This document shows positions 11,820-23,442 of a stretch of 64,000 bases of DNA, one piece after another. The DNA is taken from positions 3,794,501 to 3,858,500 of the forward strand of contig NC_059564.1 of NCBI RefSeq assembly GCF_905220415.1, in the 5' to 3' direction. The notes beneath the pieces are model-generated. The model saw only the letters and a list, made by a program, of their open reading frames with translations, made no database searches and had not been told where the DNA came from. The position numbers were made by a program, and so were the translations under genes. The number at the start of each line of letters is the position of its first letter. Position 1 is the first letter of the stretch. Source of the stretch: Colias croceus. Lineage: Eukaryota; Arthropoda; Insecta; Lepidoptera; Pieridae.

Positions 11820-12020
11820 CTAGCTTTCCGCCCGCGGCTTCGCCCGCGTTTTCAAAGAAAAACCCTCATAGTTCCCGTTCCCGAGGGATTTCCGGGATAA
11901 AACCTATCCTATCTCTCAAGTTGGATCGAACTGCACATGGTGTGCGAATTTTATTATAATCGGTTAAGTGGTTTAGGAGTCCATTGAGGACAAACATTGT
12001 GACATGAGATTTATATATAT
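11820..12020 (-). repeat. Helitron-like repeat interrupted by a DNA transposon
   Basis: CTAG at 11820-11823, hairpin CGCGGGCGAAGCCGCG, and 'GGGATTTCCGGGATAAAACC'; the 5' region ends in a TATATATA tract. The inverted-repeat element at 12021 begins exactly there. 'ATATTAAGA' at 14158-14166 beyond that element could be the displaced last bases of this repeat (expected ATATATAGA). That last point is inference. Confidence 0.75.
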
Positions 12021-14157
12021 GGGTGATTATACAAAAATGGGGTAACTTTTAAGGATATTTTGTTTACTATATTTTTTATATCAGATTATTACAAATTAGG
12101 GTGTATATGATAGCTAATCTAATGAATATATTGTTCCAAATCGGGCCAGCCACTTTTTTAAGTAGATTGTGAGATATTTTAAATTTTCTGGATTTGGCCT
12201 CCAGGGGACTGACAAGGCTAACATAGTACTGATAAAAAACACAATTTTGTAATATTCTTAAAGAAATTCAATGAAAATTACTACAAATCTCTCAGTTTTA
12301 ATAATGGCACATGTCTTTTAAGTATTAAAATCACTTAGTTACATTTAAAAATGATAATTGACAATATATTGTGATACTGGGAAAAAACAATGTCTCAATT
12401 TTCAAAACAGCCTTCTGACATTTAACGCAACTGAATATTCTTACTCTCTTACTTAACTTACTACTTTGACTTAGTTTTACTTAATATTTCAAGTAATTCA
12501 CAAACAATAGAAACAAAAAAAAAACGGCCAAGTGCGAATTGGACTCCTAACAAACCTATTTTTATTATGTTTCTTACTTAAAATTTACACTTTTAGCAAT
12601 TTTTCCTTTACCTGTGTTATAAGACGTTGCTTTTTACCATATTTTAAGACTGTATACACGGCAAGCATCTTGTGTATTTTTTTATTCCCTTGTGAATATT
12701 TAATTTTGCGGAAATTTGCAGTATTAACGGATGTAGGTATCTTTTAATTGCGTTGCGTTATAAGTTTCATTTTTTTACAGCCCCAAGGGTTCTTAATGTT
12801 GAGTATTCAATATAAATTTCAAATTGATACCTCCACGCACTTGAAAAAAACGTCTTAACAGACAAACGGACAACAAAGTGATCCTATAAGGGTTCTGTTT
12901 TTTCCTTTTGAGGTTCGAATCCCTAAAAATCTAACATTATTTATGTTAAAAGTACTAATTTCATAAAATTAAAAACCAAAGACTTGAATGAAAGTCTCAT
13001 CTGAGTTTTCATAAGAGCCTTTTGACATTTTTATAATGTTATTATATTAATTAACTTTAATGTTATTTTGAGGTAATTTTACTTCACAATATTATACGTA
13101 TACGTATTTATCTAATAAATATTATAACAAGCTATGCCCTGAAAGCATCAAAATCAATAATTAAAATAAAATAAGATCTTTTAAATAAAATTATTAGTAC
13201 TTTGTTTCAATAGCTCTTTTCTTTGCTACTCTTTTTTAAATGTTTCTTCCCTAGTCAAATTCAGTTTCTTTTAGCGTGGCGCATGATGTTTTAAACTGAA
13301 ATATCAAATAAAAATGCTTATATCAATAGCAATCAAGATAAAAGTTCTCAAAAACGATAGAATCATCAGTACTATGGGGTCACGTCAGTCCACTGGCGCG
13401 ATATCTGACATAGGACTGATGCCAACGGATTGATAAAAAGGGACTTAATATGATATTATAATCACAAATTATGTTTTTTTGCCTTATTTCTAATATCAAC
13501 AAACTATATTTTTACAAATCATAGTTAACCATGTATGAATGAAAATAAAAATCAGATTAACAATAAAATAATGACTCACCATAGGACTGAAACGTTGACT
13601 GGCGCAGCACGAATTTAGAGGACAAACACAACCCTAGCGTTGGTACAGTTATTACGGCCATCAAAATATGGGATGCACAAGTAACTTCATTACTAACATT
13701 AATATTTAGACAGGGATTTGACCTCGACTTAGTGATATTTAGCGAGAATTTCAAATTTAAAAAACACACAACGGACTGACCAATAAAAACGATGACAAAG
13801 TTTATTTTTATTTTTTAAATAAAATGTTAAACATTTCGTTATGAAAGTTATACTATATAATACTATGTATATCCAAGATTGTCCTGAATTAGTAAGTTTT
13901 GTCTAATCAATGATAATGTTTATAAAATAGTCACTTGATTGTTGGTTTTCGGAGTTGTGACATGCCAAAGTACTGATTATTTAAGTATTAATTTTGTTTT
14001 TTTATCAATTTGTATTTTAAATAAAGAAGTGAAAGTGAGTGACCAAATAAAGGACGCTTTATTGTTTTAAAATAGATTGTTATTTGATTAAAATATAATA
14101 AGACTTTGTATAAATTGGCTGGTGACATTGAGTTACCCCATTTTTGTATAATGACCC
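12021..14157. mobile_element. 2.1-kb DNA transposon with 27-bp terminal inverted repeats
   Basis: 12021-12047 (starting GGGTGATTATACAAAAATGG) matches the reverse complement of 14131-14157 in 26 of 27 positions. ATAT flanks both ends (12017-12020 and 14158-14161), consistent with a 4-bp AT target duplication. A roughly 33-bp unit containing GGACTGA..TGATAAAAA occurs near both ends (12206-12240, 13411-13440), with further ATAGGACTGA copies at 13582 and 13771. No transposase is readable; the open frames inside are short and featureless. It contains another repeat at 12522-12935. Superfamily not assigned; a 4-bp AT target is reported for Sola elements among others. Confidence 0.72.
12522..12935 (+). 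repeat. GGCCAAGTGCGA-type lepidopteran interspersed repeat
   Basis: Begins 'CGGCCAAGTGCGAATTGGAC' and ends with 'GACAAACGGACAACAAAGTG..GGGTTCTGTTTTTTCC'. This pairing of a GGCCAAGTGCGAGTCGGACT start and a GGGTTCCGT end is a very common lepidopteran repeat. Nested in the 12021-14157 element. A fragment of the same family is at about 50415-50460. Confidence 0.6.
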
Positions 14158-14192
14158 ATATTAAGAAGATAATAAACTTGTGAGAATTGTAA

Positions 14193-14396
14193 TCTATATA
14201 TATATATATATAACTCAAAGGTGACTGATATAGTGATCTATCAACGCACAGCCCAAACCACTGGACGTATCGGGCTGAAATTTGGCATGCAAGTAGATGT
14301 TAAGACGGAGGCATCCGCTAAGAAAGGATTTCCCGAAATTCTTGCGGGAACGGGGAAAAACGGGGATGCACGTACAAAGTCGTGGGCGGAAGCTAG
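14193..14396 (+). repeat. Helitron-like repeat (AACGCACAGCCCAAACC subtype)
   Basis: TC at 14193-14194 followed by a (TA)n tract; CTAG at 14393-14396 before T; degenerate 3' hairpin (GTCGTGGGCGGAAG). The body 'CAAACCACTGGACGTATCGG' differs from neighbouring copies, so this is a separate subfamily. The 60-codon frame across it is incidental. Confidence 0.75.
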
Positions 14397-15394
14397 TTAC
14401 TGATAAATGATTCTATAATTGATCACATAAGCTAACATTACAATAGAAAGAATTGTTTAATTACATGCACTCCTTAAATGAGTACAATGTCACTAAATTA
14501 CTTTTTAATTAACTTTAAAGTCGTAACTTGGATAGCACTGATATAAAGCTGGCCACTAATCACCCGATTATGATTTGAACACGTTACATTGTTAAACTAT
14601 TACCTAATGCTATTTAATAATAATCTGTGATTATACGGATAAATAGCTTATCACAGATTATCAAATAGTACTATATTTCATGACAAACGTATTTAGGTAG
14701 AAAGCACTGTTTTGTCTCTCTTCCTTAACGTTATTTAACATGAGAAGAAAAGAGACAAATATAGTGTTACTCTATTTGAAGATAACATAAACTTTAAGTT
14801 AACATAAAATATATTTCTGCATACATCTACATATAAACGAAGTCTTTGCATTGTCCGTTTTAAAAATATATAGGTTTTTAAACGTAAAAGATGTAATACA
14901 CATTATGAAATAAACTATAAACTAAAATATAAGTATAGACTACCAAAAATGCACTGTGCCTAGCCAAGCCCAATAATAATTGATAATAATTAAGAGAAAT
15001 TTTCATTCACACTACGATAATATAGTTAAAAAAGTTAGTGATAATCGTTGAAGTGAGACAAGGTAGCTTATATATTCAAAAGGTGCCTGGTTTATCAATT
15101 TTTTAATAAGTTTCAGTGTACCAAACAAGGTTCAAAAACACATTCAAATCTGTGTCTTATGTTAAGGCGATAGAGACGATTTTGCTTTCACACGAGTGTT
15201 AAAAAAAACGCATTTAAAACACGTTTATTTTCATAGAGCGAGGGTGGTCATTCATTGGTAAATCATGATCGCTATAAATGATGAAAGAATTATGAATAAA
15301 GCGTGTTTTAATTCCGTTTAAAAGCTTATTTTATAAAGGGATAGAGCTGTTTATTATTTCAACTTGGATTTAAATTAAAAAGAGGGATATCATG
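14397..15394. other. No gene seen; AT-rich DNA
   Basis: AT-rich DNA with no coding signal and no repeat that I recognise. Confidence 0.4.
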
Positions 15395-15622
15395 CTAGTT
15401 TAACTGCCTACTGAGCCGACGGTCCCGGGTTCGATCCCCGGTCAGGGCAAATATTTGTGTGATGAACTCAATTATTTGGGTCTGGGTGTTATCTTTATAT
15501 GTATTTATTAAATATTATATTTATCATCGCCTAGTACCCACAACACAAGCCTTAATTGAGATTACTGTGGGACTAGGTCGATTTGTGTAATAATGTCCTA
15601 TAATATTTATTAATTATTTATT
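15395..15622 (+). repeat. tRNA-derived SINE, 5'-truncated (family A)
   Basis: Pol III B box GGTTCGATCCC at 15428-15438, preceded by 'ACTGCCTACTGAGCCGACGG'; the body ends in 'TAATGTCCTATAATATTTAT' with a TTTA-rich tail. Nearly identical to the longer copy at 41616-41872. The A-box half is missing here. Confidence 0.85.
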
Positions 15623-16270
15623 TATTTATGAAGAAAGCTAAATTATTGATAGATTTTCGTATAAAATAATGTTTTTCGATATTATAAGAACAGAAAAGGT
15701 TTTGTTAGTCAAATCGTTGGAATATAGAGCTAGAGCTCTTTTTGTGAAATGTAGGTAAATATTAATTGTATTGGAATTATGTTCTTCATACAAACACGGG
15801 AGTAAAGTCAGTTTTTCACTAGCAAGTAATTAAAAAAATTGAGGTTTCAAATTATGTTCAGAGAGCATTTTTATAAAATCTATCGAATCTGAAAACTATT
15901 TTTCTCTATTATTTCAATTTTAAATACTTACTACAACTAACTAGTAAAAAAGGTTAAATTCATAACAGTTGTTTTTGTGTGATAACTTAACGTATATACA
16001 CATTTTTTATAAACATGATGAGTCATGGGTTTAGGTAACCCAAAATTCTAACCAAGATCTGATAAAATATTTCAATGTCTTTTTGTTGTGGTTTATTTTT
16101 GCTTTTAAATATGTTTTGTGGCTTATCGCATCACATCAATAAAAATAAATATATAATTCAAAATACTGTAGTAATGTCGAAATAAAAAGCTTATTAAATT
16201 TGTATGAAAGTAGATACCTACCTATACTTTGGTAACTTATCAAAATAATAACCATATTATTATAATAAAA

Positions 16271-16418
16271 GAGCGTATGTGCCGAGTATACGTGTCAAAA
16301 GTGAAACTTCTTTGGCAGGATTGAAACTAAATCGTCGCCTTACTCCATGACGTGATGGTATTGCCATGACGCGACTCTGAACTTCTACTATCAACGCGCC
16401 TAAAGAAGTTTCACTTCA
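16271..16418 (+). repeat. MITE-like repeat with AAGTGAAACTTCTTT arms
   Basis: Starts GAGCGTATGTGCCGAG. The internal inverted pair AAGTGAAACTTCTTT / AAAGAAGTTTCACTT brackets the core 'GACGTGATGGTATTGCCATG'. Related copies at 48934-49081 and 53171-53520. Confidence 0.7.
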
Positions 16419-16424
16419 AATAAA

Positions 16425-17390
16425 ATGTCTCTGTGTATGTTTCGGTTACACTCAAAAACGACTGGACAGGTTGATGATAGCTCATGTTTTTGGAAGTAAA
16501 TTTTGTTACTTCCGTTTAAAAATAAGTTAAGATTAGATCTTTCGTGCGTTCGAAAAGATTCTATGCAATGTTCTACTACTGAACAACACTGAATACAAGT
16601 TTTCGTTTACACTAAAAGATCACGAAATAATGCTCTTGCTTCTAGCTCTATGTTCGTTTGATATATAAATGCACCGTTACACTAATGCGTCAGTCGTCAC
16701 CTCTTGACTTGATGTACCAAATTGGATGTGATTTTTGTTGTTTGGTAGCTGATGAACCTTATTCAAAATGTTGATGAATCATTTTGTTGCTCAGTGGGGG
16801 TTGTATCGTTTTTTATATAGAATGAATGAAATTATTTTATTTTTTAATTTTAAATTATTTATTTGTTTAGGATTTTACTTTCGTCCATTTTTTGAGAGCA
16901 GTAAACCTTTATGGTCGTTGAAAACATTATATTTTACCACCAATAAGATATAGTAAGTAATTCCCATATGTTTTTATGAAAAACAGTAACTAAGGCAGTT
17001 TAATATAATAAGAGCTGTTTATCTCAATCGGCATGTATCGAAATTTCGTGCTCAATTTCACCTTTTTAGGCTTAGCCGTTTCGGTTGTATGTCGGATCTT
17101 AGCTTTATTCTATCTTATTATATGTTAGAAGATAATATTAATTTAAAATGTTCGCTCCTTTGAAAATTTGTTTGGAAACTTCGTTTAATTAAGAAATGTA
17201 ATACATACAAGTAATTTGTTACAAAAGTTTTAATTGTAAATGGATACTGATCTTTAAAATATCAATATTTTCACATAGCTTCAGTGGTTGAGGTCTATAC
17301 AATACTGAAGATCTAGATGGAATCTTTGGGATCAAAAAGTGTTTTAATAATAATCAAATACACATTTTCAAAATGCTTTTTGTAAGTTCT
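16425..17390. other. No gene seen
   Basis: AT-rich DNA. The open frame at 16768-16953 is low-complexity F/L/Y-rich sequence without domain features. Confidence 0.4.
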
Positions 17391-17394
17391 ATAC

Positions 17395-17590
17395 ACTACC
17401 TAGCACTGAGGGGTCCTGGGTTCGATTCCTGGTGGAGACGAAGAAAAAAAAATGTCTCGGTCTGGTAGGACACAGAAGGCTGATCAGTTGATCACCTACA
17501 GACTTGTCCCTAAAGAAAATCGATCAGTGAAACAGATGTATGATGCATCTGCCCCTTACCCCACTAGGGGGACATGGGACTTCACTATAA
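17395..17590 (+). repeat. tRNA-derived SINE (family B)
   Basis: B box GGTTCGATTCC is followed by 'ATGTCTCGGTCTGGTAGGAC', 'ACAGAAGGCTGATCA' and 'GAAACAGATGTATGATGCAT'. Same family as 23013-23205, 54187-54355 and 62650-62745. Confidence 0.8.
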
Positions 17591-18109
17591 AGTCACAAAA
17601 ATTTTAAAGAAGCACAAAGTTTATCACAAATTTCCTTATTTTCAATCCAACTAAATAAATTGACATAAAGCACTATAAACCTATTACTTACATTCACCAG
17701 AGAGTCGTTACAACATTTTTTTTTACAAATAAAATTAATTTATTTAAATTACATTTTTTTTACACCATATTTCCACATTAAAACAAGAATAAAATACTTA
17801 AAACATAATAATAGACTACAGCATTAATTATATAGCATAAATTGACAAAAAAAGTAAGCAAAAAACGATTTATCGATGTTTACGCCTCCGATTTTTAATC
17901 GATATTCCGTTTTAATTATTCAAAATTATACGACCTTGTAATTTATACGAGTTTTTGTTAGTCAAAGAATAGTTAAATTTAGGGTACATTCCTACTCAAG
18001 GTAATTTCAATTGTGCCTAAGTAGTTATTGATTAAGAAAATATGCTTGCTATATAAAATATGCTTTTGTAGGGTACGTCACTACAAAAAATATATTTAAC
18101 ACGCTTTTA

Positions 18110-18240
18110 TTAGCTTCACCTGTATGTCTGTATGCAACTGATTCTAGACTCGATTTTGACCACTTTAAACGGACAGATTTAATACAAACTTTGTACACTT
18201 ATCAAGGGTCGGTGACAATACAATACTCGCTTAAGTTAAA
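18110..18240 (+). repeat. Decayed interspersed repeat (CACTTTAAACGGACAG)
   Basis: Shares 'ACCACTTTAAACGGACA' and 'TTGTACACTTATCAAG' with 33575-33640, so it is a repeat. Class unknown. Confidence 0.5.
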
Positions 18241-18519
18241 GCGTGTTTTTTTTTTTGTATTACTGTATTAATTCGATCTATAACGGCCATGCAAGGTTCA
18301 CTGCTCTATCTAAAATTCAACATTGGTGCTAACGACTAAAGTTACTACGAAAAATGTTTATTTTAACTTTAATCTCGTGTTTTTGTGTGCCCCACACGCA
18401 CACAGAGACAACTCTAATATCCCTATTTTACGAGACTGAAATGAAAATTCTTGTACTTAATTTTTAATATAGTATTATAAAAGCTACCTCTTTACTGTTT
18501 AAAAGTATTTTTGTATTAA

Positions 18520-18720
18520 CGTAAGATGGCGCCTTGTCTCACTGCGCGGTTCGTTTTATCCTAAAATGGCGGATGCCATGTCCTAAAACAATTGTTGATT
18601 GGAGAAAAAAAAATAGTTTAGCGAGTTTAAGGATATTTTGCGATTCTCTATACGTTGCTGTTAGCGGCGGCCATATTTTGTGGTTTCGATAGGAGCAGAG
18701 GGGGAGGGGGGGTGGTTATA
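18520..18720 (+). promoter_or_regulatory. GC-richer patch with three YY1/Pho-type motifs
   Basis: AAGATGGCGCC (about 18524), AAAATGGCGG (about 18562) and GGCGGCCATATTTTG (about 18666, reverse orientation) fall within 150 bases that also carry G runs. The AAGATGGCGGC-like motif is the YY1/Pleiohomeotic site and often sits just inside promoters. Without a linked coding exon this is only a candidate promoter or Polycomb-type element. Confidence 0.25.
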
Positions 18721-18881
18721 TTTTTTTCTTTTTTTTTTCGCGGGTAGTTCAGGTTTTGAAGAATTTGTGTACAGATTGTGTATATATATGTGCGTATGTC
18801 TTTGGTAAAATATAACATTGTATTTGGATGATTTGTTTGGGAATGTGTTGTGTCAGATATTCAGAATATGGCATAATTTTA

Positions 18882-19047
18882 GAGCTAGCGCGCAAGAGCA
18901 ACTTTTGTCTCCGCAACTATTTAGTCTCTCCCATCACCTCTATGGGCTAGTAAGAAAGTGCGCGCACGTAGCGACGCAACTCCCCATAGAGTTGATGGGA
19001 GAGACAAAATAGTTGCGGAGACAAAAGTTGCTCTTGCGCGCTAGCTC
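18882..19047. mobile_element. Foldback MITE, PIF/Harbinger type
   Basis: 166-bp element almost entirely composed of two arms. The left arm starts GAGCTAGCGCGCAAGAGCAA and the right arm is its reverse complement ending GCTAGCTC, with a short central loop. Flanked by TTA on both sides (18879-18881 and 19048-19050), the 3-bp target duplication of PIF/Harbinger elements. No coding capacity. Confidence 0.85.
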
Positions 19048-19480
19048 TTAATGACAGTGCCATAGTAAATTTTGTTCGTTTCGTAATATAGGTTTTGTCG
19101 CATACGGAAAATAATATTTCTTTGTTTAATCCAATGGTTGTGTACTGCCTTTGAGAATTATTTAGATTCATTGAAAATGTACAGAAATATTATTTTTCGT
19201 ATACAAAAACTCTATATTATAAAAAAATGGATGTTATTTTGTCAAAAAGCCATGGTAAATGAACCTGTTTGGTTTTACCTAAAAAAAATGTTCTAGGGCG
19301 TTTTCAAAAGGTTTTGAAACAAAAGTTCTTTAAATATTGCACGATTCAAAACTATGGACCAACTTCATGTAACAAAAGCTGAACAAATAACCTAGCCTTG
19401 TATAATATAGTCTATGATTAACAAGAACAGAACAATAAATGATTGGAATTATCCGATAGTTTGGCATATTAATGGCTGAT

Positions 19481-19850
19481 GTGCACGGGAAGAGAAAACG
19501 GTAGAGTAGGGTGGGAGAGTACTTGTTTGGGCCCGGCGACGGGTTGCCGATGAGTGGGTTCACGGACGAATTCTACCTATATACCCGTGGCCCTGTCGTT
19601 GATGCGGCTTGACGGAACACAGTGGGGCTTTAGTCGAAATCCAACATAACCCACCGCCTCTTCCCCGTGGGTATCTAATATCTATGCAAGATTTCCCCAC
19701 TTTAAAAAAAAGGGTGGTAGAGTACTAACTACTTACTGTACTAATGCAGACAGCATTGGTAGAGCAGAGTACGAAAATTTGGTCAGTTACTCTACAAAAA
19801 CTGGTAGAGTAGTGTGCTAGTTCACTCTGCCGTTTACTCTACCCGTGTAC
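19481..19850. mobile_element. MITE split by a SINE
   Basis: Terminal inverted repeats: left GTGCACGGGAAGAGAAAACG, right end CGTTTACTCTACCCGTGTAC (reverse complement GTACACGGGTAGAGTAAACG). The interior has further inverted GGTAGAGTA / TACTCTACC units. A SINE with a 15-bp target duplication sits inside it (19524-19711), so the original MITE was about 167 bp. Confidence 0.7.
19524..19711 (+). repeat. Poly(A)-tailed SINE (family D) with target duplication
   Basis: Starts TGTTTGGGCCCGGCGACGGG and ends in A-rich TTTAAAAAAAA. Flanked by GGGTGGGAGAGTACT (19509-19523) and GGGTGGTAGAGTACT (19712-19726), a 15-bp target-site duplication with one change, showing retroposition by target priming. Same family as 33052 and 33260. 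Confidence 0.85.
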
Positions 19851-21506
19851 AATAACTGTTATGGAAATCAGTGACTCTTGGTACAGACTAATAAAAATAA
19901 TGTAAAATGTATGAATGTCCGATTTTTTTATGATTCAAATATAAATAGAAATTTCCGATTGTATGTCATCCAAACATTCAATACAAGTAAGGTGTAAAAA
20001 TTGTATGAAATTGTAATATTCGATATTAAAATAACTTAACACGTTGAAGTGTCAACAAAATTAAATTTAACTTTGATGATGATTTTCGGTTAAGATATTT
20101 TGACTGTATTATAAATTGTATTTATGAGAAACTGTATTTGTATACTTAGTTATTACCTTTTGTCAAAAATATTCTGTACTGTCCTGTGAAAATTACGAAC
20201 CAATGGTTAAAGTAAAACTGCTTTTTAATAAAACTGTGGTTAGTAAACACCTGATTAATTTGGGTTGTTATTATAAATTTATATTATTTATAATATGGTA
20301 TGATTTTGTCGCAATGCTGAAAATTAAACTGTGAATTTTTTCAAAATGTTAAACACAATGATTTACATGTTTTTTAATAACTTATTGCCACGAAATTAAG
20401 TATTATTGAGGATGTCTAAATTATAATTTTTAAATTGATATTAAAATCACTTACTAACATAAAGTAAATAAGGCAAAAAAATAAACTCTTGTATCAGTTT
20501 AACATACGTTTAAGTTTGCACAGAATGGCTTAATCTGCTGTTTAAATTGTAAAAACATTGTGAATGAACTTTTGACTAGACTATGTTAACGGTCGTTTAA
20601 AATACTTTCATTAAAATAAGTAAACGGCTGTTAAACTACAGAAATAAGACATTGTAATTATAATATTATATTAGCCATAAAAACTACTGCCATTTACTAT
20701 TGAAGAATTGTCATAAGACGTTTAAAAATGTAATATCTGGATTGTCAGTTTAAAAATAAGTTAACAGTCGTTTAAGTTGACTCTCAAGGAAAATGTATAA
20801 CTACCCCCCAAAGTTTTGATGACAAATCGCAATACATATATTAATTTTAATAAATAAATGCCGGCCAATAAATTTATCTGCTCCTATACGCGTAATAGAT
20901 AAATTAAAATAAAAAAAAATTGTTATCGTTTTGGTAAGATGTAAAAATAGTTTGGATAATGTGAAGTAACTGTATTGTAAGTGCTGTATATATGTTGTTA
21001 AGAGTAGACCCTGTAGGTATGTATTTATTTTTACGATTTCTGGGCCTTTGTTGAAATCCAAAGTTTTTTAATTTATTTTTCGACCAATAAATGTTGGAGA
21101 GAAATATATGCTGTTTTTTTTTCTTTACTGTGTTCTAATCTATGCTGTTTGAGTAGCTACCTGCAAAAACCACAATGAAAAAAACCTCCTAGTTCCTTTG
21201 AAATTCCTTCAATTTTATACACCACTTCTTGAAAGTAAATTTTGAAAAAAAAATCATTTTATGTCTGTTCATTTTTATTAAGAGATTCGATCTCTCGCAC
21301 TAAACTTTATATAGCTATAGTATAAGCTAAACAGCAAAAGATGAATGATTCTAACGATATCCTATCAATTTCTGTTTAGCCATTTAGAAGTTAAATTATA
21401 CTTAAAAATCTACATACACTAACTTGAAACGTTCCTGTAGAAAGTCGTCTTAATAAAAACTACCTGAGTATTTATGCCTGAATGGCTTAGTCATATTGCA
21501 TCGATA
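19851..21506. other. No gene seen; contains GTTTAA motif cluster
   Basis: AT-rich DNA without coding signal. Between about 20505 and 20780 there are six spaced copies of a motif like AACGGTCGTTTAA / AACAGTCGTTTAA / AACGGCTGTTAAA; their meaning is unknown. Confidence 0.35.
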
Positions 21507-21694
21507 TCTATACTAATATAAAGCTGAAGAGTTTGTTTGTTTGAACGCGCTAATCTCGGGAACTACTGGTCCGATTTGAAAAATTCTTTCGCTGTTAGAT
21601 AGCCCATTTATCAAGGAAGGTTATAGGCTATATATCATCACGCTACGACCAACAGGAATAGAGCCACGGAGGTGAAACCGCGCGGAGCAGCTAG
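21507..21694 (+). repeat. Helitron-like repeat (TTGAACGCGCTAATCTC subtype)
   Basis: A|TC start at 21507, 'TAATATAAAGCTGAAGAG', 'TTTGAACGCGCTAATCTC', 'TAGATAGCCCATTTATC', and CTAG at 21691-21694 before T. The 3' hairpin is built from GTGAAACCGCGCGGAGC. Confidence 0.85.
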
Positions 21695-22052
21695 TGTAAC
21701 ATATAAGTTGGATTCTAATTATAAAATAAAATGCCTATAAAGGTTATAAAGTGTTTGAAAGTCTGGGTTCGATTGCCGGTGAAAACACAAGTTAGTTTAA
21801 TATGGGCATGAAACAAATATGTATTTCATTCTCTTTATCAGAGATATCAAAGAAATGCTTTATATTCGCTGTAAAAGCTAGGTATTGAATGTTGTCAGTT
21901 TTAAAGCAAATTTAAAAATAAAATTGTGTACAGAAGATAGTGGGTAAAAAATAAAAAAGATCTGAATCAAGATGGAGGAAAAGAAGGAAGACAGTTTGTA
22001 TCATTGACTTTTATGGAATGTAAGATTTCAATATTGAATATAAATAAATATT

Positions 22053-22265
22053 TCAGGACAGTTTTCACACTCGTCACGATCCGATCCCATACTAAGCTTT
22101 CGCTTGTGTTATGGAAACCAGATGGCTGATAAGCTTACATACATAACATTACCTATATAAATTTAAATTAATACTTATATAGATAATAAACACCCAGACA
22201 CAGAGCAAACATTTCATCACACAAATATACAAATAAACATAAACACAAATTCGCAGTAAACTAGC
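22053..22265 (-). repeat. SINE (family C), uninterrupted copy
   Basis: Minus-oriented copy containing 'TACTAAGCTTTCGCTTGTGT', 'GGAAACCAGATGGCTGATAA' and 'CACCCAGACACAGAGCAA'. TACTAAGC at 22090-22097 is intact here; it is the sequence duplicated by the hAT insertion in the paralogous SINE at 27.6-29.2 kb. The tRNA-like head is degraded. Confidence 0.7.
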
Positions 22266-22339
22266 GCAATATATTATTATTGTGTCTACTGTCTAGGTAT
22301 ATTTTACATTATGCTATTAATATTGTATAATTATTTTCT

Positions 22340-22592
22340 TTTCTTCAATTATTGCTCTCGGGGCTCCCTGAAAATCGGTGTTGCGACGTTTTTTTTTACG
22401 CCACAGATGTTTCACCGAGTGATTTCTCCTTTTAATGGCATCATAATAATATGATCATGCTTCACAGACGTCGAACGACTTCACTTCAACGTGTATTTTT
22501 AATACTATATAAGTATTGTATAAATTGTTTCCATAATGTCATTGTGAGGCTATGTGCCATTAAATAAACGTTTTCTTTCTTTCTTTCAACAT
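22340..22592 (+). repeat. 3' end of a LINE-like retroelement
   Basis: Contains 'GGGGCTCCCTGAAAATCGGTG' (cf. 'GGGGCTACTGAAAATCAGCG' at 43070) and ends with AATAAA followed by (TTTC)n, as a 5'-truncated LINE 3' UTR would. No coding sequence remains. Confidence 0.5.
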
Positions 22593-23012
22593 TTCCAAAC
22601 GCAAAAAACAAAGAAAACTACCTTACATTAAGCATAACAGAATTATAACTAAACCGAGATGGTATGTTAGATACGCTGTTTTTACAGCGATCATAAAAAA
22701 TTACGACAAACTTACCTTTCACTTCATATTATTTAGTTTGACCTTTGTAGATTATCACGTAAACATGAAAATTATGTCCCAAGTCCATAAGTCTATAAAC
22801 ATGAAAAATAGGATAGATACATTTTTGTTTCACTGGTCAAATTATGGGATAATTACTTCCGTCTATAGTAGGGATTGAACCCAGGACTTTTTCTAACTCG
22901 CTGATCTACACCAAGTGCTTACAAATCCAGTAAACCGAAGATTATCAAATTCCTTTCAGCTATTTCGTGTAAGTATTGTAATCAACACGACTCATTCATT
23001 ATACATGTTTTT

Positions 23013-23205
23013 ACCACCGTAAACGATAAGGGGTCTTGGGTTCGATTCCCGGTGGAGACGAAAAAAGAAACGTCTCGGTCTGGCAGGACACAGAAGGCTG
23101 AACACTTACTTACACCTAAAGAAAATCGATCAGTGAAACAGATGTAGGTATGAATAATGCATCTGCCCCTTACCTTACTTTTTCTGGACACGGGACTGCA
23201 CTAAT
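23013..23205 (+). repeat. tRNA-derived SINE (family B)
   Basis: B box GGTTCGATTCC at about 23038-23048, 'ACGTCTCGGTCTGGCAGGAC', 'AATCGATCAGTGAAACAGATG' split by small indels, and the ending 'CATCTGCCCCTTACC'. The minus-strand frame crossing it is incidental. Confidence 0.82.
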
Positions 23206-23442
23206 ACCACCGTTGTAGTAATAAGGTATCATTATAAAACAAGCTTTTTCTTCAAAAGAAGCAACAGCATCAAGTCAACATAAACATAAACATGTGAAAA
23301 TTTCGTCGGCTTGTGACATCTGACCGCACATGGCCAGCGTGGTGGATCATTGATGGTTGTGATCTGAACCCTTATAGGAAACTCGTTGCATATGTACTTA
23401 TTAAGATAACTTCGTCTGTTTCTTTAGGTCATATTCTATTCA

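Noticed and set aside
18818..19171. Frames of 64 and 74 codons with shared peptide SAQEQLLSPQLF
   Set aside because: The shared peptide comes from the two arms of the foldback MITE read on opposite strands.
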